Below, one piece after another: positions 7,385 through 16,142 of a stretch of 64,000 nucleotides of DNA. A program made the position numbers and the translations under genes. The number at the start of each line of letters is the position of its first letter. Positions within the stretch are counted from its first letter, which is position 1. The DNA lies in assembly GCA_963709525.1 (NCBI GenBank), contig CAVPXB010000013.1:1-64000 (forward strand), in the 5' to 3' direction. The DNA comes from CAIWHR01 sp963709525 (lineage in GTDB: Bacteria; Pseudomonadota; Gammaproteobacteria; Burkholderiales; Casimicrobiaceae). The notes beneath the pieces were generated by a model. That model did not search any database and was not told where the DNA came from. It was given only the letters and a program-made list of their open reading frames with translations.

Positions 7385-8485
7385 TTATTTCTCCACCTGG
7401 CTCAGCTTGTCATTGCGCGTCTTGCTGCGCGCCTGCTTGATGGCGCTCACCGCAGCATGCGCTGCGATTGCGGCACCCAAACCCACTGCGGCCGTCAGTC
7501 CGATCCTGTCGGCAGTGCCTTCGGCGCCGCCCAGGCCCGGAATCCTGATCGACGTCAGGTGCTCGTAGAAACCTCCCTTGTCCCAGAAATCGTCTTCCGA
7601 ACAGCCGATGCAGGGGTGCCCGGACTGGATCGGGAACGACGTGCCTTCGTTCCAGCGCACTGTCGAGCAGGCGTTGTAGGTGGTCGGGCCCTTGCAGCCC
7701 ACCTTGTACAGGCAGAAGCCCTGGCGCGCGCCCGCGTCGTCGAAATGCTCGACGAACTGGCCGGCGTCGAAGTGCGGCCGGCGATAGCACTTGTCGTGTA
7801 TGCGCTGGCTGTAGAACATCTTCGGCCGCCCCTGCGCATCGAGGTCCGGCAGGCGATCGAAAGTCAGGATGTAGGTGACCACGCCGGTCATCACCTCGGC
7901 AATCGGCGGACAGCCCGGCACCTTGATGATGGGCTTGTCGGTGATCACCTTGTGCACGGGCGTCGCCTGCGTCGGATTCGGCTTCGCGGCCTGCACGCAG
8001 CCCCATGACGCGCACGATCCCCACGATACGATCGCCTTTGCGTCCTTCGCTACATGGCGCAGCTTTTCGACGAACGGCCGGCCACCGGGAATGCAGTAGA
8101 TTCCGTCGTCGGCGAGCGGCGGATTGCCTTCGACCGCGAGGATGTAGTTGCCCTTGTACTTCTTGATCGTGTCCTCGAGGGCCTGCTCGGCCTGATGACC
8201 GGCGGCAGCCATCAGCGTGTCGCTGTAGTCGAGCGAGATCATCGACAGCACGACGTCCTTGGCGAGCGGGTGCGACGAGCGGATGAACGACTCGCTGCAG
8301 CAGGTGCATTCCAGACCATGCAACCAGATCACCGGCGTGCGCGGCTTGGTCTGCATCGCCTGCGCGATCTGCTGCGCGCCGGCGTCGCCCAGACCGAGTG
8401 ACGCCGCGGTCAGGCTGCAGAACTTGAGAAAGCTGCGGCGCGAGATACCCTGCCGACGCATCAGGTCATAATAGGTTTCAAGCAT
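7385..8485 (-). CDS. hupS: Uptake [NiFe]-hydrogenase small subunit, Tat-exported
   Basis: 366 residues from the ATG at 8483-8485, chosen because GGGAGGGG lies just upstream and the Tat signal (SRRSFLKF, residues 15-22) is then at the N-terminus; the open frame runs on to 9463 without meaning. Mature-domain cluster motifs include WLHGLECTCCSES (cysteines 60, 62, 63) near the active site and GCKGPTTYNACS and CIGCSE further on. A C-terminal hydrophobic helix (about residues 325-350) anchors the protein in the membrane next to HupC. The three cysteines at 60-63 include one not required for a standard proximal 4Fe-4S cluster. I cannot tell from sequence alone whether this is an oxygen-tolerant type. 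Confidence 0.95.
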   Translation of the reverse strand: MLETYYDLMRRQGISRRSFLKFCSLTAASLGLGDAGAQQIAQAMQTKPRTPVIWLHGLECTCCSESFIRSSHPLAKDVVLSMISLDYSDTLMAAAGHQAEQALEDTIKKYKGNYILAVEGNPPLADDGIYCIPGGRPFVEKLRHVAKDAKAIVSWGSCASWGCVQAAKPNPTQATPVHKVITDKPIIKVPGCPPIAEVMTGVVTYILTFDRLPDLDAQGRPKMFYSQRIHDKCYRRPHFDAGQFVEHFDDAGARQGFCLYKVGCKGPTTYNACSTVRWNEGTSFPIQSGHPCIGCSEDDFWDKGGFYEHLTSIRIPGLGGAEGTADRIGLTAAVGLGAAIAAHAAVSAIKQARSKTRNDKLSQVEK

Positions 8486-8591
8486 TTGACCCCTCCCGGG
8501 TGAACTTCCTGCGTTTGCCGCGCGCGGGTGTCGCGGCCCGTCGTCTTCTGAAGCAGCGCGCCTATTAGGAGCCTCTACCGCAGGTGCGCAA

Positions 8592-8605
8592 TTGACGTGG
8601 ATCAA
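8592..8605 (-). promoter_or_regulatory. FNR/ANR-type box upstream of hupS
   Basis: On the operon strand the site reads TTGATCCACGTCAA, one base from the consensus TTGATN4ATCAA. It lies 107 bp upstream of the hupS start. A CCTAAT sequence (8569 to 8564 on the minus strand, 4 of 6 matches to a -10 box) sits at the spacing expected for a class II FNR promoter centred at -41.5. This fits oxygen-limited expression of the hydrogenase. Confidence 0.6.
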
Positions 8606-8803
8606 GGAAGAACGCGGATTTCGCGACAATTCGTCGCACCGTCCGGATGTAACGGACCCCGTAACACCCGGCAACGTCTTGCCGCGCACGGGAAAGCTGC
8701 GGGCGCGCGTTTCCCGGCACGTTCGGTCCCGGGCTTCGCCGGCCACCGCGTGTAAGCTACGCGCTGCGAAGTCACGAGCCGTTCGCGCGCCGCCGCTACC
8801 GCG

Positions 8804-9439
8804 ATGAAAATCCACAAGCGAGTGCTGATTCCCTACTCTGCCGAGCAGATGTTCGACCTCATCGAGGCGGCGGAGCATTACCCGGCGTTCATGCCCTGGT
8901 GCGCGCGGGCTGCGATCGTCGAGCGCAGCGACGAAGTCGTCATCGCCGACATCGGCGTCAATTTCCGGGGCGTGAGTTTCGAGTTCCGCACCCGCAATCC
9001 GAAGCGCCGCCCGGTCGCCATGTCGATCCGTCTCGAACGCGGGCCGTTCCGCCGCTTCGAAGGCGAGTGGCGGGTGACGCCGCTGGGCGAGGCCGGCTGC
9101 CGCGTCGAGTTCGAAATGCGCTACGATTTCAACAGCGTGATGGCGCGCGTCGCCGGACCGGTGTTCGACCGCATCGCCAATTCGATGGTCGATGCCTACG
9201 TCGCTCGCGCGGACGACCTCTACGGCCGGGCCGCGGTCGCCGCGTTGGCGCCGACCGGCAGCGCAACGCCCGCCACGACATCGGATAAACCCGACGCCGC
9301 CCCGCCGATACCCGGCATTCCCGCTGCCTTCCCAGCCCCGAGTCCCGCCACCGCGCCGAAGCCCGTCACCGCATCCGCGCCCGGCGAGGCAAACGCGGCG
9401 CCCACGAGTACCGACCTCCCACGGAGCGACAACCCATGA
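8804..9439 (+). CDS. RatA-like START/Coq10-family protein with Pro/Ala-rich tail
   Basis: 211 residues. Residues 1-145 are the Coq10/RatA START-like domain (YSAEQMFDLIEAAEHYPAFMPWC and a FEMRYDF-SVM-AGPVFDRIA block), which binds ubiquinone or similar lipids; E. coli RatA also blocks 70S ribosome assembly. Residues about 150-211 are a low-complexity Pro/Ala/Thr tail that standard RatA (about 145 residues) lacks. The stop overlaps the start of the next gene (ATGA), so the two proteins are made together. RatA usually sits beside smpB or rnfH, neither of which is here. The START assignment is firm, the function is not. Confidence 0.8.
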   Translation: MKIHKRVLIPYSAEQMFDLIEAAEHYPAFMPWCARAAIVERSDEVVIADIGVNFRGVSFEFRTRNPKRRPVAMSIRLERGPFRRFEGEWRVTPLGEAGCRVEFEMRYDFNSVMARVAGPVFDRIANSMVDAYVARADDLYGRAAVAALAPTGSATPATTSDKPDAAPPIPGIPAAFPAPSPATAPKPVTASAPGEANAAPTSTDLPRSDNP

Positions 9440-9921
9440 TCGAGCAGGATCGCATCGAAGCACTGAAGAGCACCAGGCTTGCCGCCGAACTCGACGACGA
9501 CCAGGTGCGCAAGCTCGCCGCGCTCATCACGCTGCGCGACCTCACGGCCGGGGAGATGCTGGTCAAGGAAGGCCCCTCGGACAATCACCTGTACGTGATT
9601 CTCACCGGCGACCTCTCGGTGATCAAGAGTGCCGGCACCGAGGCCGCCGAGACGCTGTTCACGCTTGACGCCGGCGATTTCGTCGGCGAACTGTCGTTCA
9701 TCGACGGCACCGCGCGCTACGCGTCGCTGGTCGCGGTCGACGCGGCGCGCGTCCTCGGCCTCGAGCGCGAAAGGCTCGAATCGCTGCTGAAATCGGATCC
9801 CGAGATCGTCTACCGCGTGATGCGCGCGATCCTGCGCACCGTTCACCAGATCCAGCGGCGGCTATCGATCCAGTCGGTCGAGCTGACAAACTACATCTAC
9901 AAGCAGCACGGGCGGTACTGA
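9436..9921 (+). CDS. Cyclic-nucleotide-binding-domain protein without DNA-binding domain
   Basis: 161 residues forming one cNMP-binding beta-roll: GEMLVKEGPSDNHLYVILTGDLSVI and GDFVGELSFIDGTARYASLVA, the latter being the phosphate-binding cassette (GELSFI with a following TARYAS). There is no helix-turn-helix after residue 115, so it is not a CRP/FNR activator. It shares an ATGA overlap with the RatA-like gene and is likely a partner or sensor for it. The ligand is unknown; an Arg is present at the cassette position that contacts the cyclic phosphate. Confidence 0.8.
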   Translation: MIEQDRIEALKSTRLAAELDDDQVRKLAALITLRDLTAGEMLVKEGPSDNHLYVILTGDLSVIKSAGTEAAETLFTLDAGDFVGELSFIDGTARYASLVAVDAARVLGLERERLESLLKSDPEIVYRVMRAILRTVHQIQRRLSIQSVELTNYIYKQHGRY

Positions 9922-9990
9922 TCGACCCGCGAGGCCGACGGGTGCGGCGCCGCGCAGGCGCGAGGCTGTTGCCGCCTGACGCCGCCGCCG

Positions 9991-10926
9991 TCAGCTGCCG
10001 CGCACCATCGTCAGCAGCTTCGACAGGTCGACGGATCGCGCCTGCTGCTCGATCGCGGTGGCGTATTTGCCCTGCACCGCCCGGGCCTCGCCTAGCATCG
10101 CGCCAAAGGTTTCCTTGAGCGCTGCCGCGTCGAGCGTCCGCCCACCCGAGTAGTAGCGCTTGGCCACGTGACCGAGCGCGTAGGTCGTGGCAAACGAAAA
10201 CACCGCTCCCGTCCCCACGCTGCCGGCCGTCCCCAGGATGCCGCCAAGCTTGCCGAGGAGCCCGCCGACGAGCTTGCGTCCGATACGCTCGACATACTGC
10301 GAGGTGAGCCCGACGCCCACCGTCGCGAGGAGATCGGTGACGTGGCCACGGTCGAGCTCGAAGCCGTGCGCCACCCCGATCCGGTAGACCATTTTCATCT
10401 GCAGGGGAATGATGGCCATCGAAGCCAGCGACTGCGGCAGGATTTCGAGCGCGCCGTTGAGAATCGCGTAGTTGAGGATCATGGCGTCGATGGCCGCGGC
10501 GTCGGCCGGAACCGCCGCGACGACATTCGAGATCGGATCGCTGCCGGCGATCGACGCGGAAGCCATCGCATCGGCGTCGGCCAGGTGTTGTGCCGCGACG
10601 GCGGGCTCGATCGCCAGCGCCTTGGCGAGCGCCGCCAGGAACGCCGCTTCCGCCGGCGTGTGCGTGCCATCGGCATCGCAGACGGCGACGGCAACTTCGT
10701 AGGCCTGGCGCTTCAGCCCGGGCGCGACGATCCCGGCCGCGACGTCCTCGAGCCGGGGCTTGCGGAACAGCACGTCCTGATAGATCCCCGCGATGTCGGG
10801 ATCGGCGGCGCCCAGCGCATCGGCGGCACGCTTCAACGCCGAATGCTCGGACTCCGAATTGGCGCCATCGGCAAAGGCAGCCATCAGGGCAAGGGTCAGG
10901 AGGGCGCGGCTCTGGGGATCGGTCAT
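9991..10926 (-). CDS. TerB-like / DUF697-type putative membrane-associated protein
   Basis: 311 residues from the ATG at 10924-10926, which has AAAGGAAA upstream; an open frame continues to 11091 but lacks a better start. Residues about 5-140 resemble a TerB/DnaJ-associated helical domain (LTLALMAAFADGANSESEHSALKRAADAL and VCDADGTHTPAEAAFLAALAKAL, two acidic Ca-binding-like turns). Residues about 170-290 resemble DUF697, with glycine-rich hydrophobic helices (VGGLLGKLGGILGTAGSVGTGAVFSFATTYALGHVA) that may enter a membrane. It is convergent with the cNMP-binding gene. The function is unknown. Confidence 0.7.
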   Translation of the reverse strand: MTDPQSRALLTLALMAAFADGANSESEHSALKRAADALGAADPDIAGIYQDVLFRKPRLEDVAAGIVAPGLKRQAYEVAVAVCDADGTHTPAEAAFLAALAKALAIEPAVAAQHLADADAMASASIAGSDPISNVVAAVPADAAAIDAMILNYAILNGALEILPQSLASMAIIPLQMKMVYRIGVAHGFELDRGHVTDLLATVGVGLTSQYVERIGRKLVGGLLGKLGGILGTAGSVGTGAVFSFATTYALGHVAKRYYSGGRTLDAAALKETFGAMLGEARAVQGKYATAIEQQARSVDLSKLLTMVRGS

Positions 10927-11176
10927 GAGGTTTCCTTTGCAGGTGGTTCGCGCCGCCCGAAACGCTCGATCGCGGCAGACTTTCTTGCTCTCCGCAGCTG
11001 TTCGCCGCCAATGACGACACGACACTCCTGTTGCGACGGCGCGGGCGGGTATTGCCAGTGACGCCATCATAATCGTGTACGGCCTCGGCACCCGGCCCGC
11101 ACTCGAATTTGAGCCGACCCGCGCGAATCACCTGCGACAAATGCGCACACCTAACCCGTTGGGCGTACTCGATATT

Positions 11177-11190
11177 TTGATCTGGATCAC
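11177..11190 (+). promoter_or_regulatory. FNR/ANR-like box upstream of the YeeE pair
   Basis: TTGATCTGGATCAC matches the FNR consensus TTGATN4ATCAA except for the last base. It lies 96 bp upstream of the first YeeE gene and resembles the box at hupS, suggesting a shared oxygen-responsive regulator. Confidence 0.5.
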
Positions 11191-11215
11191 GACGACGCTG
11201 CGCGCCGCGGTCTTG

Positions 11216-11231
11216 TGTGACCTAGGTCACA
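11216..11231. promoter_or_regulatory. Perfect CRP-type palindrome
   Basis: TGTGACCTAGGTCACA is a perfect 16-base palindrome matching the CRP consensus TGTGAN6TCACA. It lies 55 bp upstream of the first YeeE gene and 25 bp downstream of the FNR-like box. The rest of the 10927-11285 gap (359 bp) shows nothing else I recognise. Confidence 0.6.
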
Positions 11232-11285
11232 TAAGCGGCTCGGCGCTTGCAGTCCCATTGCAACTTCCTCCCCTCCACGACCACG

Positions 11286-11846
11286 ATGAATACCCTCGCA
11301 CAAGATCGACAAGCGACGGCAGGGCTCGCTGCCGACCGCATTCCCAGGCCCTTCTGGAACCCCTATGCGGCCGGCTTCTTTCTCGGCCTGGTGCTGCTTG
11401 CCACCTACCTCCTGACCGGACGAGGCCTCGGCGCCACCGCCGGCTTCGCCGCCGTGGCGACCTGGCTCACGAGCCTGGTCGCGCCCGGAGAAATGCTTAC
11501 CAACGCCGTGCATGTCAAATACTGGAAAGACGGCGCGCCGCTCGCCAACTGGACGCTGTTCCTGCTGCTCGGGGCAATCGTCGGCGCAGCCATCTCGGGC
11601 TGGCACGGCAACCGCTTCAAGTGGTCGGTTGAACGCGGACCGCGAGTGACGGACAGCCAGCGGCTGGCGCTGGCTTTTGTCGGCGGCTTCATCGCTGCCT
11701 ACGGCGCCAAGATCGCCAAGGGCTGCACCAGCGGCCAGGCGCTGACCGGCGGCTCGATCCTCAACGTCGGCAGCCTCGTCTTCATGCTGGCGGTGTTCGC
11801 GGCGGCCTACGGTTTGGCCTACTTCCTGCGCAGGGAGTGGCTGTGA
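11286..11846 (+). CDS. YeeE/YedE-family sulfur-compound transport protein, first half
   Basis: 186 residues. YeeE/YedE (TsuA-like) proteins move thiosulfate or related sulfur species across the inner membrane using conserved cysteines. Here the motif GAKIAKGCTSGQALTGGS (residues 140-157, Cys147) is the family signature, flanked by about four membrane segments (residues 26-44, 92-106, 127-141, 162-180). The second half is the next gene, which starts on the stop codon (TGATG). Split YeeE pairs of this type are common. The ATG at 11286 is preferred to the upstream one at 11247 because it begins the typical N-terminus. Confidence 0.85.
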   Translation: MNTLAQDRQATAGLAADRIPRPFWNPYAAGFFLGLVLLATYLLTGRGLGATAGFAAVATWLTSLVAPGEMLTNAVHVKYWKDGAPLANWTLFLLLGAIVGAAISGWHGNRFKWSVERGPRVTDSQRLALAFVGGFIAAYGAKIAKGCTSGQALTGGSILNVGSLVFMLAVFAAAYGLAYFLRREWL

Positions 11847-12443
11847 TGCTTCCGCTCAGCTCGACGATGGAGTTCTCCCTCGGCGCCGATCTCGCCCTCG
11901 CGATCGTCCTCGGCCTCGGCTTCGGGTTTGCGCTGGAGCGCGCCGGCTTCGGCAGCGCGCGCAAGCTCACCGCGGTGTTCTACCTCTACGACATGGCGGT
12001 AGTGAAAGTGATGTTCACCGCCATCGTCACCACGATGGTCGGACTGTTCGCACTTTCGGCGGCGGGCATGCTCGACCTCAAGGAACTCTACCTCGAGCCG
12101 ACGAATTACGTCGCCCAGATCGGCGGCGGGCTGCTGTTCGGCGCCGGCTTCATCGTCGGCGGCTACTGCCCCGGCACGTCGATGGCCGCGCTCGCGACCG
12201 GACGCAAGGACGGCATCATGTTCGCGCTCGGCATGCTCGCCGGCGTGCTCGCCTATGCGCAGTTCACGCCGCAGGTCGACGCATGGTATACGGCGAATGC
12301 CGTTCCCGACCTCACTCTGCCGTCGATCACCGGCGTCGCGATGGGCTGGTACGTGCATCGCCTTCGTCGCTTTCCTGTTGTTCGCGGCCTGGGGCATGGG
12401 GAAACTGGAGGGCATGTTCGGCCACTGGCGACCGGAGCGCTGA
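11846..12443 (+). CDS. YeeE/YedE-family protein, second half, with a frameshift near its 3' end
   Basis: Begins at the ATG that overlaps the upstream stop. Residues 1-170 carry the second conserved cysteine motif GGYCPGTSMA (near residue 110) and several membrane helices. After GVAMGWYV the frame is wrong: the open frame runs on to 12538 in arginine-rich nonsense. The neighbouring frame continues as IAFVAFLLFAAWGMGKLEGMF and stops at 12443, as expected for the family. One extra base around 12353-12357 explains this. It is either a sequencing error or a mutation removing the last helix. Confidence 0.75.
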
Positions 12444-12534
12444 CCCCTGCTCATCCGGGCAACCCCACGACCGGCGAGCGCCGCAGCACCCGCGGTGCCC
12501 GCCACCCTCCCCCACGATTCCCGAAAGGACGATC

Positions 12535-13911
12535 ATGAGCAAGAACCAAACGCTGTTGCGCGCGCTGGTCATCGCCGGCCTCGTTGCACCGTCGCTCGCC
12601 GGCGCGACCGACGGCTATTTTTCCAACGGTTACGGAATGAAATCGACCGGCATGGGCGGCGCGGCCGTCGCCGTGGCGATGGAGCCGTTCGGCGGCGCGG
12701 TCAACCCCGGCGCGATGGCGTTCCTCGGCAACGAGTGGCAGGTCGGCCTCGCCTGGTTCAGTCCCGACCGCAACGCGTCGCGCAGCGGCTCGGGCCAGGC
12801 GAGCATGGACGGCTACGTCGACAGCGGCAGCAAGAACTTCTTCATCCCCGAGTTCGGGGTCAACTGGAAGGTCCGGCCCGACGTCGCGCTGGGCATCACC
12901 GTCTACGGCAACGGCGGGATGAACACCGACTACGCCGGCGGGCAGATCCCCAACCAGAGCGCCTGCACGAACTTCCGTGGCGGAACCGCGGTGGGTCCAT
13001 ACAACCTGCTGTGCGGCAGCGACCCGCAGTCCGGCAACGGCAACCTGGGCGTCGACCTGATGCAGCTGATGATCGCGCCGTACGCGGCGTGGGAGTTCAC
13101 CAAGGGCCACTCGGTCGGCATCGCGCCGATCATCGCCTATCAGCGCTTCAAGGCCGAAGGGCTGCAGATGTTCGACAACCCGGCGTTCTCGAACAGCCCG
13201 GGCAGCGTCACCAACAACGGCTACAGCAGCGCGTGGGGCTTCGGCGCCCGCGTCGGCTACATGGGGCAGCTGACCGACTACCTGTCGATCGGCGTCGCCT
13301 ACGCCAGCAAGATCGGCATGGGCAATTTCGATGGCTACAAGGGACTGTTCGCGCAGGAAGGCGCGTTCGACATTCCGTCGAACTTCACCGTCGGCGTCGC
13401 GGTCCGTCCGACCCGGCAGTGGCTGCTCGCGCTGGACTTCGAGCGCATCTTCTACGACGACGCGCCCTCGGTCAGCAACCCGCTCGCGAACATCTACGCC
13501 TGCCTGCCGCCCCAGATGGGCGGCCAGAACCAACGCGACAAGTGCCTCGGCGGCAGCAACGGCGCGGGCTTCGGCTGGGAAAACATCGACGTCTGGAAGT
13601 TCGGCGTGCAGTACCAGATGGACGACAAGTGGACGTTCCGCGCCGGTTACAACCACACCGAGAACCCGATCACGCCGGCGAACGTGACCTTCAACATCAT
13701 TGCCCCCGGCGTCGTGCAGAACCAGTACACCCTGGGCAGCACCTACACGATCGACAAGCAGTCGGCGATCACCGGCACGTTCATGTACGCGGCCGACAAC
13801 TCGATGACCGGCCCCAGCCTGTTCGCCGGTTTCCTCCAGAACCCGGCGGTGACCGAGACGATCGCGATGAAGCAGTACCTGCTGGGCGTCGCCTACTCGC
13901 GCAGTTTCTGA
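12535..13911 (+). CDS. FadL/OMPP1/TodX-family outer-membrane porin
   Basis: 458 residues from the ATG at 12535, with GAAAGGAC before it. A signal peptide (residues 1-23, ending SLAGA) leads to ATDGYFSNGYGMKSTGMGGAAVA, the FadL N-terminal hatch. Alternating aromatic strands follow, and the C-terminus ends in an outer-membrane YSRSF with terminal Phe. FadL proteins import hydrophobic substrates such as fatty acids or aromatics. The facing gene encodes 2,4-dienoyl-CoA reductase, which would suit fatty-acid use. The substrate cannot be read from sequence. Confidence 0.88.
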   Translation: MSKNQTLLRALVIAGLVAPSLAGATDGYFSNGYGMKSTGMGGAAVAVAMEPFGGAVNPGAMAFLGNEWQVGLAWFSPDRNASRSGSGQASMDGYVDSGSKNFFIPEFGVNWKVRPDVALGITVYGNGGMNTDYAGGQIPNQSACTNFRGGTAVGPYNLLCGSDPQSGNGNLGVDLMQLMIAPYAAWEFTKGHSVGIAPIIAYQRFKAEGLQMFDNPAFSNSPGSVTNNGYSSAWGFGARVGYMGQLTDYLSIGVAYASKIGMGNFDGYKGLFAQEGAFDIPSNFTVGVAVRPTRQWLLALDFERIFYDDAPSVSNPLANIYACLPPQMGGQNQRDKCLGGSNGAGFGWENIDVWKFGVQYQMDDKWTFRAGYNHTENPITPANVTFNIIAPGVVQNQYTLGSTYTIDKQSAITGTFMYAADNSMTGPSLFAGFLQNPAVTETIAMKQYLLGVAYSRSF

Positions 13912-13977
13912 GCAGAGCACTGCCGGCGCCGCCGCGAAGTCCGCGGTATCGCCAGCGGCACTCAGGGCTGCAGCAGG

Positions 13978-14004
13978 AGCGCGGGCCGACGTCCTCGCGC
14001 TTTT
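13978..14004 (+). terminator. Putative Rho-independent terminator after the FadL-type gene
   Basis: AGCGCG, a 12-base loop and CGCGCT form a 6-bp GC stem followed by TTTTCTT. It lies 67 bases after the porin stop, in the gap between convergent genes. Confidence 0.4.
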
Positions 14005-14040
14005 CTTCCACCCCGCGCCGCTGCGCGACGCGGCGGACCG

Positions 14041-16047
14041 CTACAGCGCCAGCGCGACCTCGGTCCCCTGCTCGATCGCCCGCTTGGCATCGAGTTCGCT
14101 CGCCACGTCGGCGCCGCCGATCAGCACCGGCTTGACGCCGGCCGCCTCGAGCCCGGCGACGAGCTCGCGCCGCGGCTCCTGCCCGGCGCAGACGACGATC
14201 GTGTCGACGGGAAGGAGCTGCGCCTTGCCGCCGACGCGGATGTGCAGGCCTTCGTCGTCGATGCGCTCGTACTCGACGCCGGATAGCATGGTGACGCCGC
14301 GCTTCTTCAGCAGCGTGCGGCGGATCCAGCCGGTGGTCTTGGCAAGGCCCGCGCCGACCTTGGTGTCCTTGCGCTGCAGCAGCCACACCTGCCGCGGCGA
14401 GGCGACCTCGACGGCCGGCTTCAGTCCCCCGCGCGCCGCGCATTGCAGGTCGATGCCCCACTCGTCGCGGAAGGCCGCCGCATCAATGCCCCCGGCGTGG
14501 GTCAATAGCTCGGCGACGTCGAAGCCGATGCCGCCCGCGCCGACGATCGCCACCCGCGCGCCGGCGGTGCGCCGCCCCTCGACGATGTCGACGTAGCTCG
14601 CGACCTTCGGGTGCTCGATGCCGGGGATCGCCGGCATGCGCGGCACGATGCCGGTCGCCAGCAGCACCGCGTCGAAGCCCGCGAGGTCCTCGGCCCGCAC
14701 GCGCCGGTTGAGCGCGAGCTTGACGCCGGTGCGCTCGATCCGCCGCCGGAAGTAGCGCAGCGTTTCGGCGAACTCCTCCTTGCCCGGAATGCGCCGCGCG
14801 AGGTTGAACTGGCCGCCGACCTCGGCCGCCGAATCGAACAGCGTGACGTCGTGGCCGCGCTCGGCAGCGGTCGTCGCGCAGGCGAGCCCCGCGGGTCCCG
14901 CGCCGACGACGGCGACCTTGCGCGCCGGCGCGGCCGGGACCACCCGCAGCTCGGTCTCGCGGCAGGCGTAGGGATTGACGAGGCACGACGCGATCTTCTG
15001 CTCGAAGACGTGGTCGAGGCAGGCCTGGTTGCAGGCGATGCAGGTGTTGATCTCGTCGGCCGCGCCGGCTGCCGCCTTGGCGACGAAAAACGCGTCGGCG
15101 AGGAACGGCCGCGCCATCGACACCATGTCGGCGTCGCCGCGCGCCAGCACGTCCTCGGCCACCGCGGGGTCGTTGATCCGGTTGGTGGTGATGAGCGGGA
15201 TCCCGACCACGCCCTTCATCCGCCGCGTGACCCAGGTGAACGCCGCGCGCGGCACCATCGTCGCGATGGTCGGCACGCGCGCCTCATGCCAGCCGATGCC
15301 GGTGTTGATGATCGTCGCCCCGGCGGCCTCGATCGCCTTGGCCAGCGCGACGATCTCGTCCCAGGTGCTGCCGCCTTCGACGAGGTCCAGCATCGACAGC
15401 CGGAAGATGATGATGAAGTCGCGGCCGACCTTCTCGCGCGTCCGGCGCACGATCTCGACGGCGAAGCGGATGCGGTTCTCGAACGATCCGCCCCACTCGT
15501 CGGTGCGCAGGTTGGTCTGCGGGGCGATGAACTGGTTGATGAGGTAGCCCTCGGAGCCCATGATCTCGACCCCGTCGTAGCCGGCGCGCTGGGCGAGGAC
15601 GGCGCAGCGCGCGTAGTCGGCAATCGTCTTGCGCACGCCCCAGCCGGTCAGCGCCCGGGGCTTGAACGGCGTGATCGGCGCGCGCAGCCGCGACGGCGCG
15701 ACCGACAGCGGGTGGTAGGCGTAGCGGCCCGCGTGCAGGATCTGCATCGCGATCTTGCCGCCGGCTTCGTGCACCGCGTCGGTGATCAGGCGATGGCGGC
15801 CCACCTGCCACGGAAACGACAGCTGCGCGGCCTTGGGCTTCGCGCGCCCGGCGAGGTTCGGCGCGATCCCTCCGGTGACGATCAGGCCCACCCCGCCCTT
15901 CGCCCGCTCGGCGTAGAACGCGGCCATCCGTGCGTAGCCGTCGGGCGCCTCCTCGAGGCCGGTGTGCATCGACCCCATGAGGACGCGGTTGGCGAGCGTC
16001 GTGAATCCAAGGTCGAGCGGGGCGAGGAGGTGCGGATAGGGAGTCAT
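14041..16047 (-). CDS. fadH: 2,4-dienoyl-CoA reductase (NADPH), FadH
   Basis: 668 residues, close to E. coli FadH (672). Residues 1-340 form the old-yellow-enzyme FMN barrel (LANRVLMGSMHTGLEE, IAPQTNLRTDEWGGSFENR). Then NTCIACNQACLDHVFEQKIASC supplies the four cysteines of the 4Fe-4S cluster. Residues about 370-668 bind FAD and NADPH (VAVVGAGPAGLACA and VAIVGAGGIGFDVA). The enzyme reduces 2,4-dienoyl-CoA during beta-oxidation of unsaturated fatty acids in the cytoplasm. It is a stand-alone gene. Confidence 0.93.
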   Translation of the reverse strand: MTPYPHLLAPLDLGFTTLANRVLMGSMHTGLEEAPDGYARMAAFYAERAKGGVGLIVTGGIAPNLAGRAKPKAAQLSFPWQVGRHRLITDAVHEAGGKIAMQILHAGRYAYHPLSVAPSRLRAPITPFKPRALTGWGVRKTIADYARCAVLAQRAGYDGVEIMGSEGYLINQFIAPQTNLRTDEWGGSFENRIRFAVEIVRRTREKVGRDFIIIFRLSMLDLVEGGSTWDEIVALAKAIEAAGATIINTGIGWHEARVPTIATMVPRAAFTWVTRRMKGVVGIPLITTNRINDPAVAEDVLARGDADMVSMARPFLADAFFVAKAAAGAADEINTCIACNQACLDHVFEQKIASCLVNPYACRETELRVVPAAPARKVAVVGAGPAGLACATTAAERGHDVTLFDSAAEVGGQFNLARRIPGKEEFAETLRYFRRRIERTGVKLALNRRVRAEDLAGFDAVLLATGIVPRMPAIPGIEHPKVASYVDIVEGRRTAGARVAIVGAGGIGFDVAELLTHAGGIDAAAFRDEWGIDLQCAARGGLKPAVEVASPRQVWLLQRKDTKVGAGLAKTTGWIRRTLLKKRGVTMLSGVEYERIDDEGLHIRVGGKAQLLPVDTIVVCAGQEPRRELVAGLEAAGVKPVLIGGADVASELDAKRAIEQGTEVALAL

Positions 16048-16142
16048 GGAGGGGCTGCCCGACGGGCAGTCGAGTGGACCGGAGAAAGGTGATTATCGCA
16101 CCCGGATGCCCGCCGTTCGCGGACCTGCGCTCCGCCTGGACC

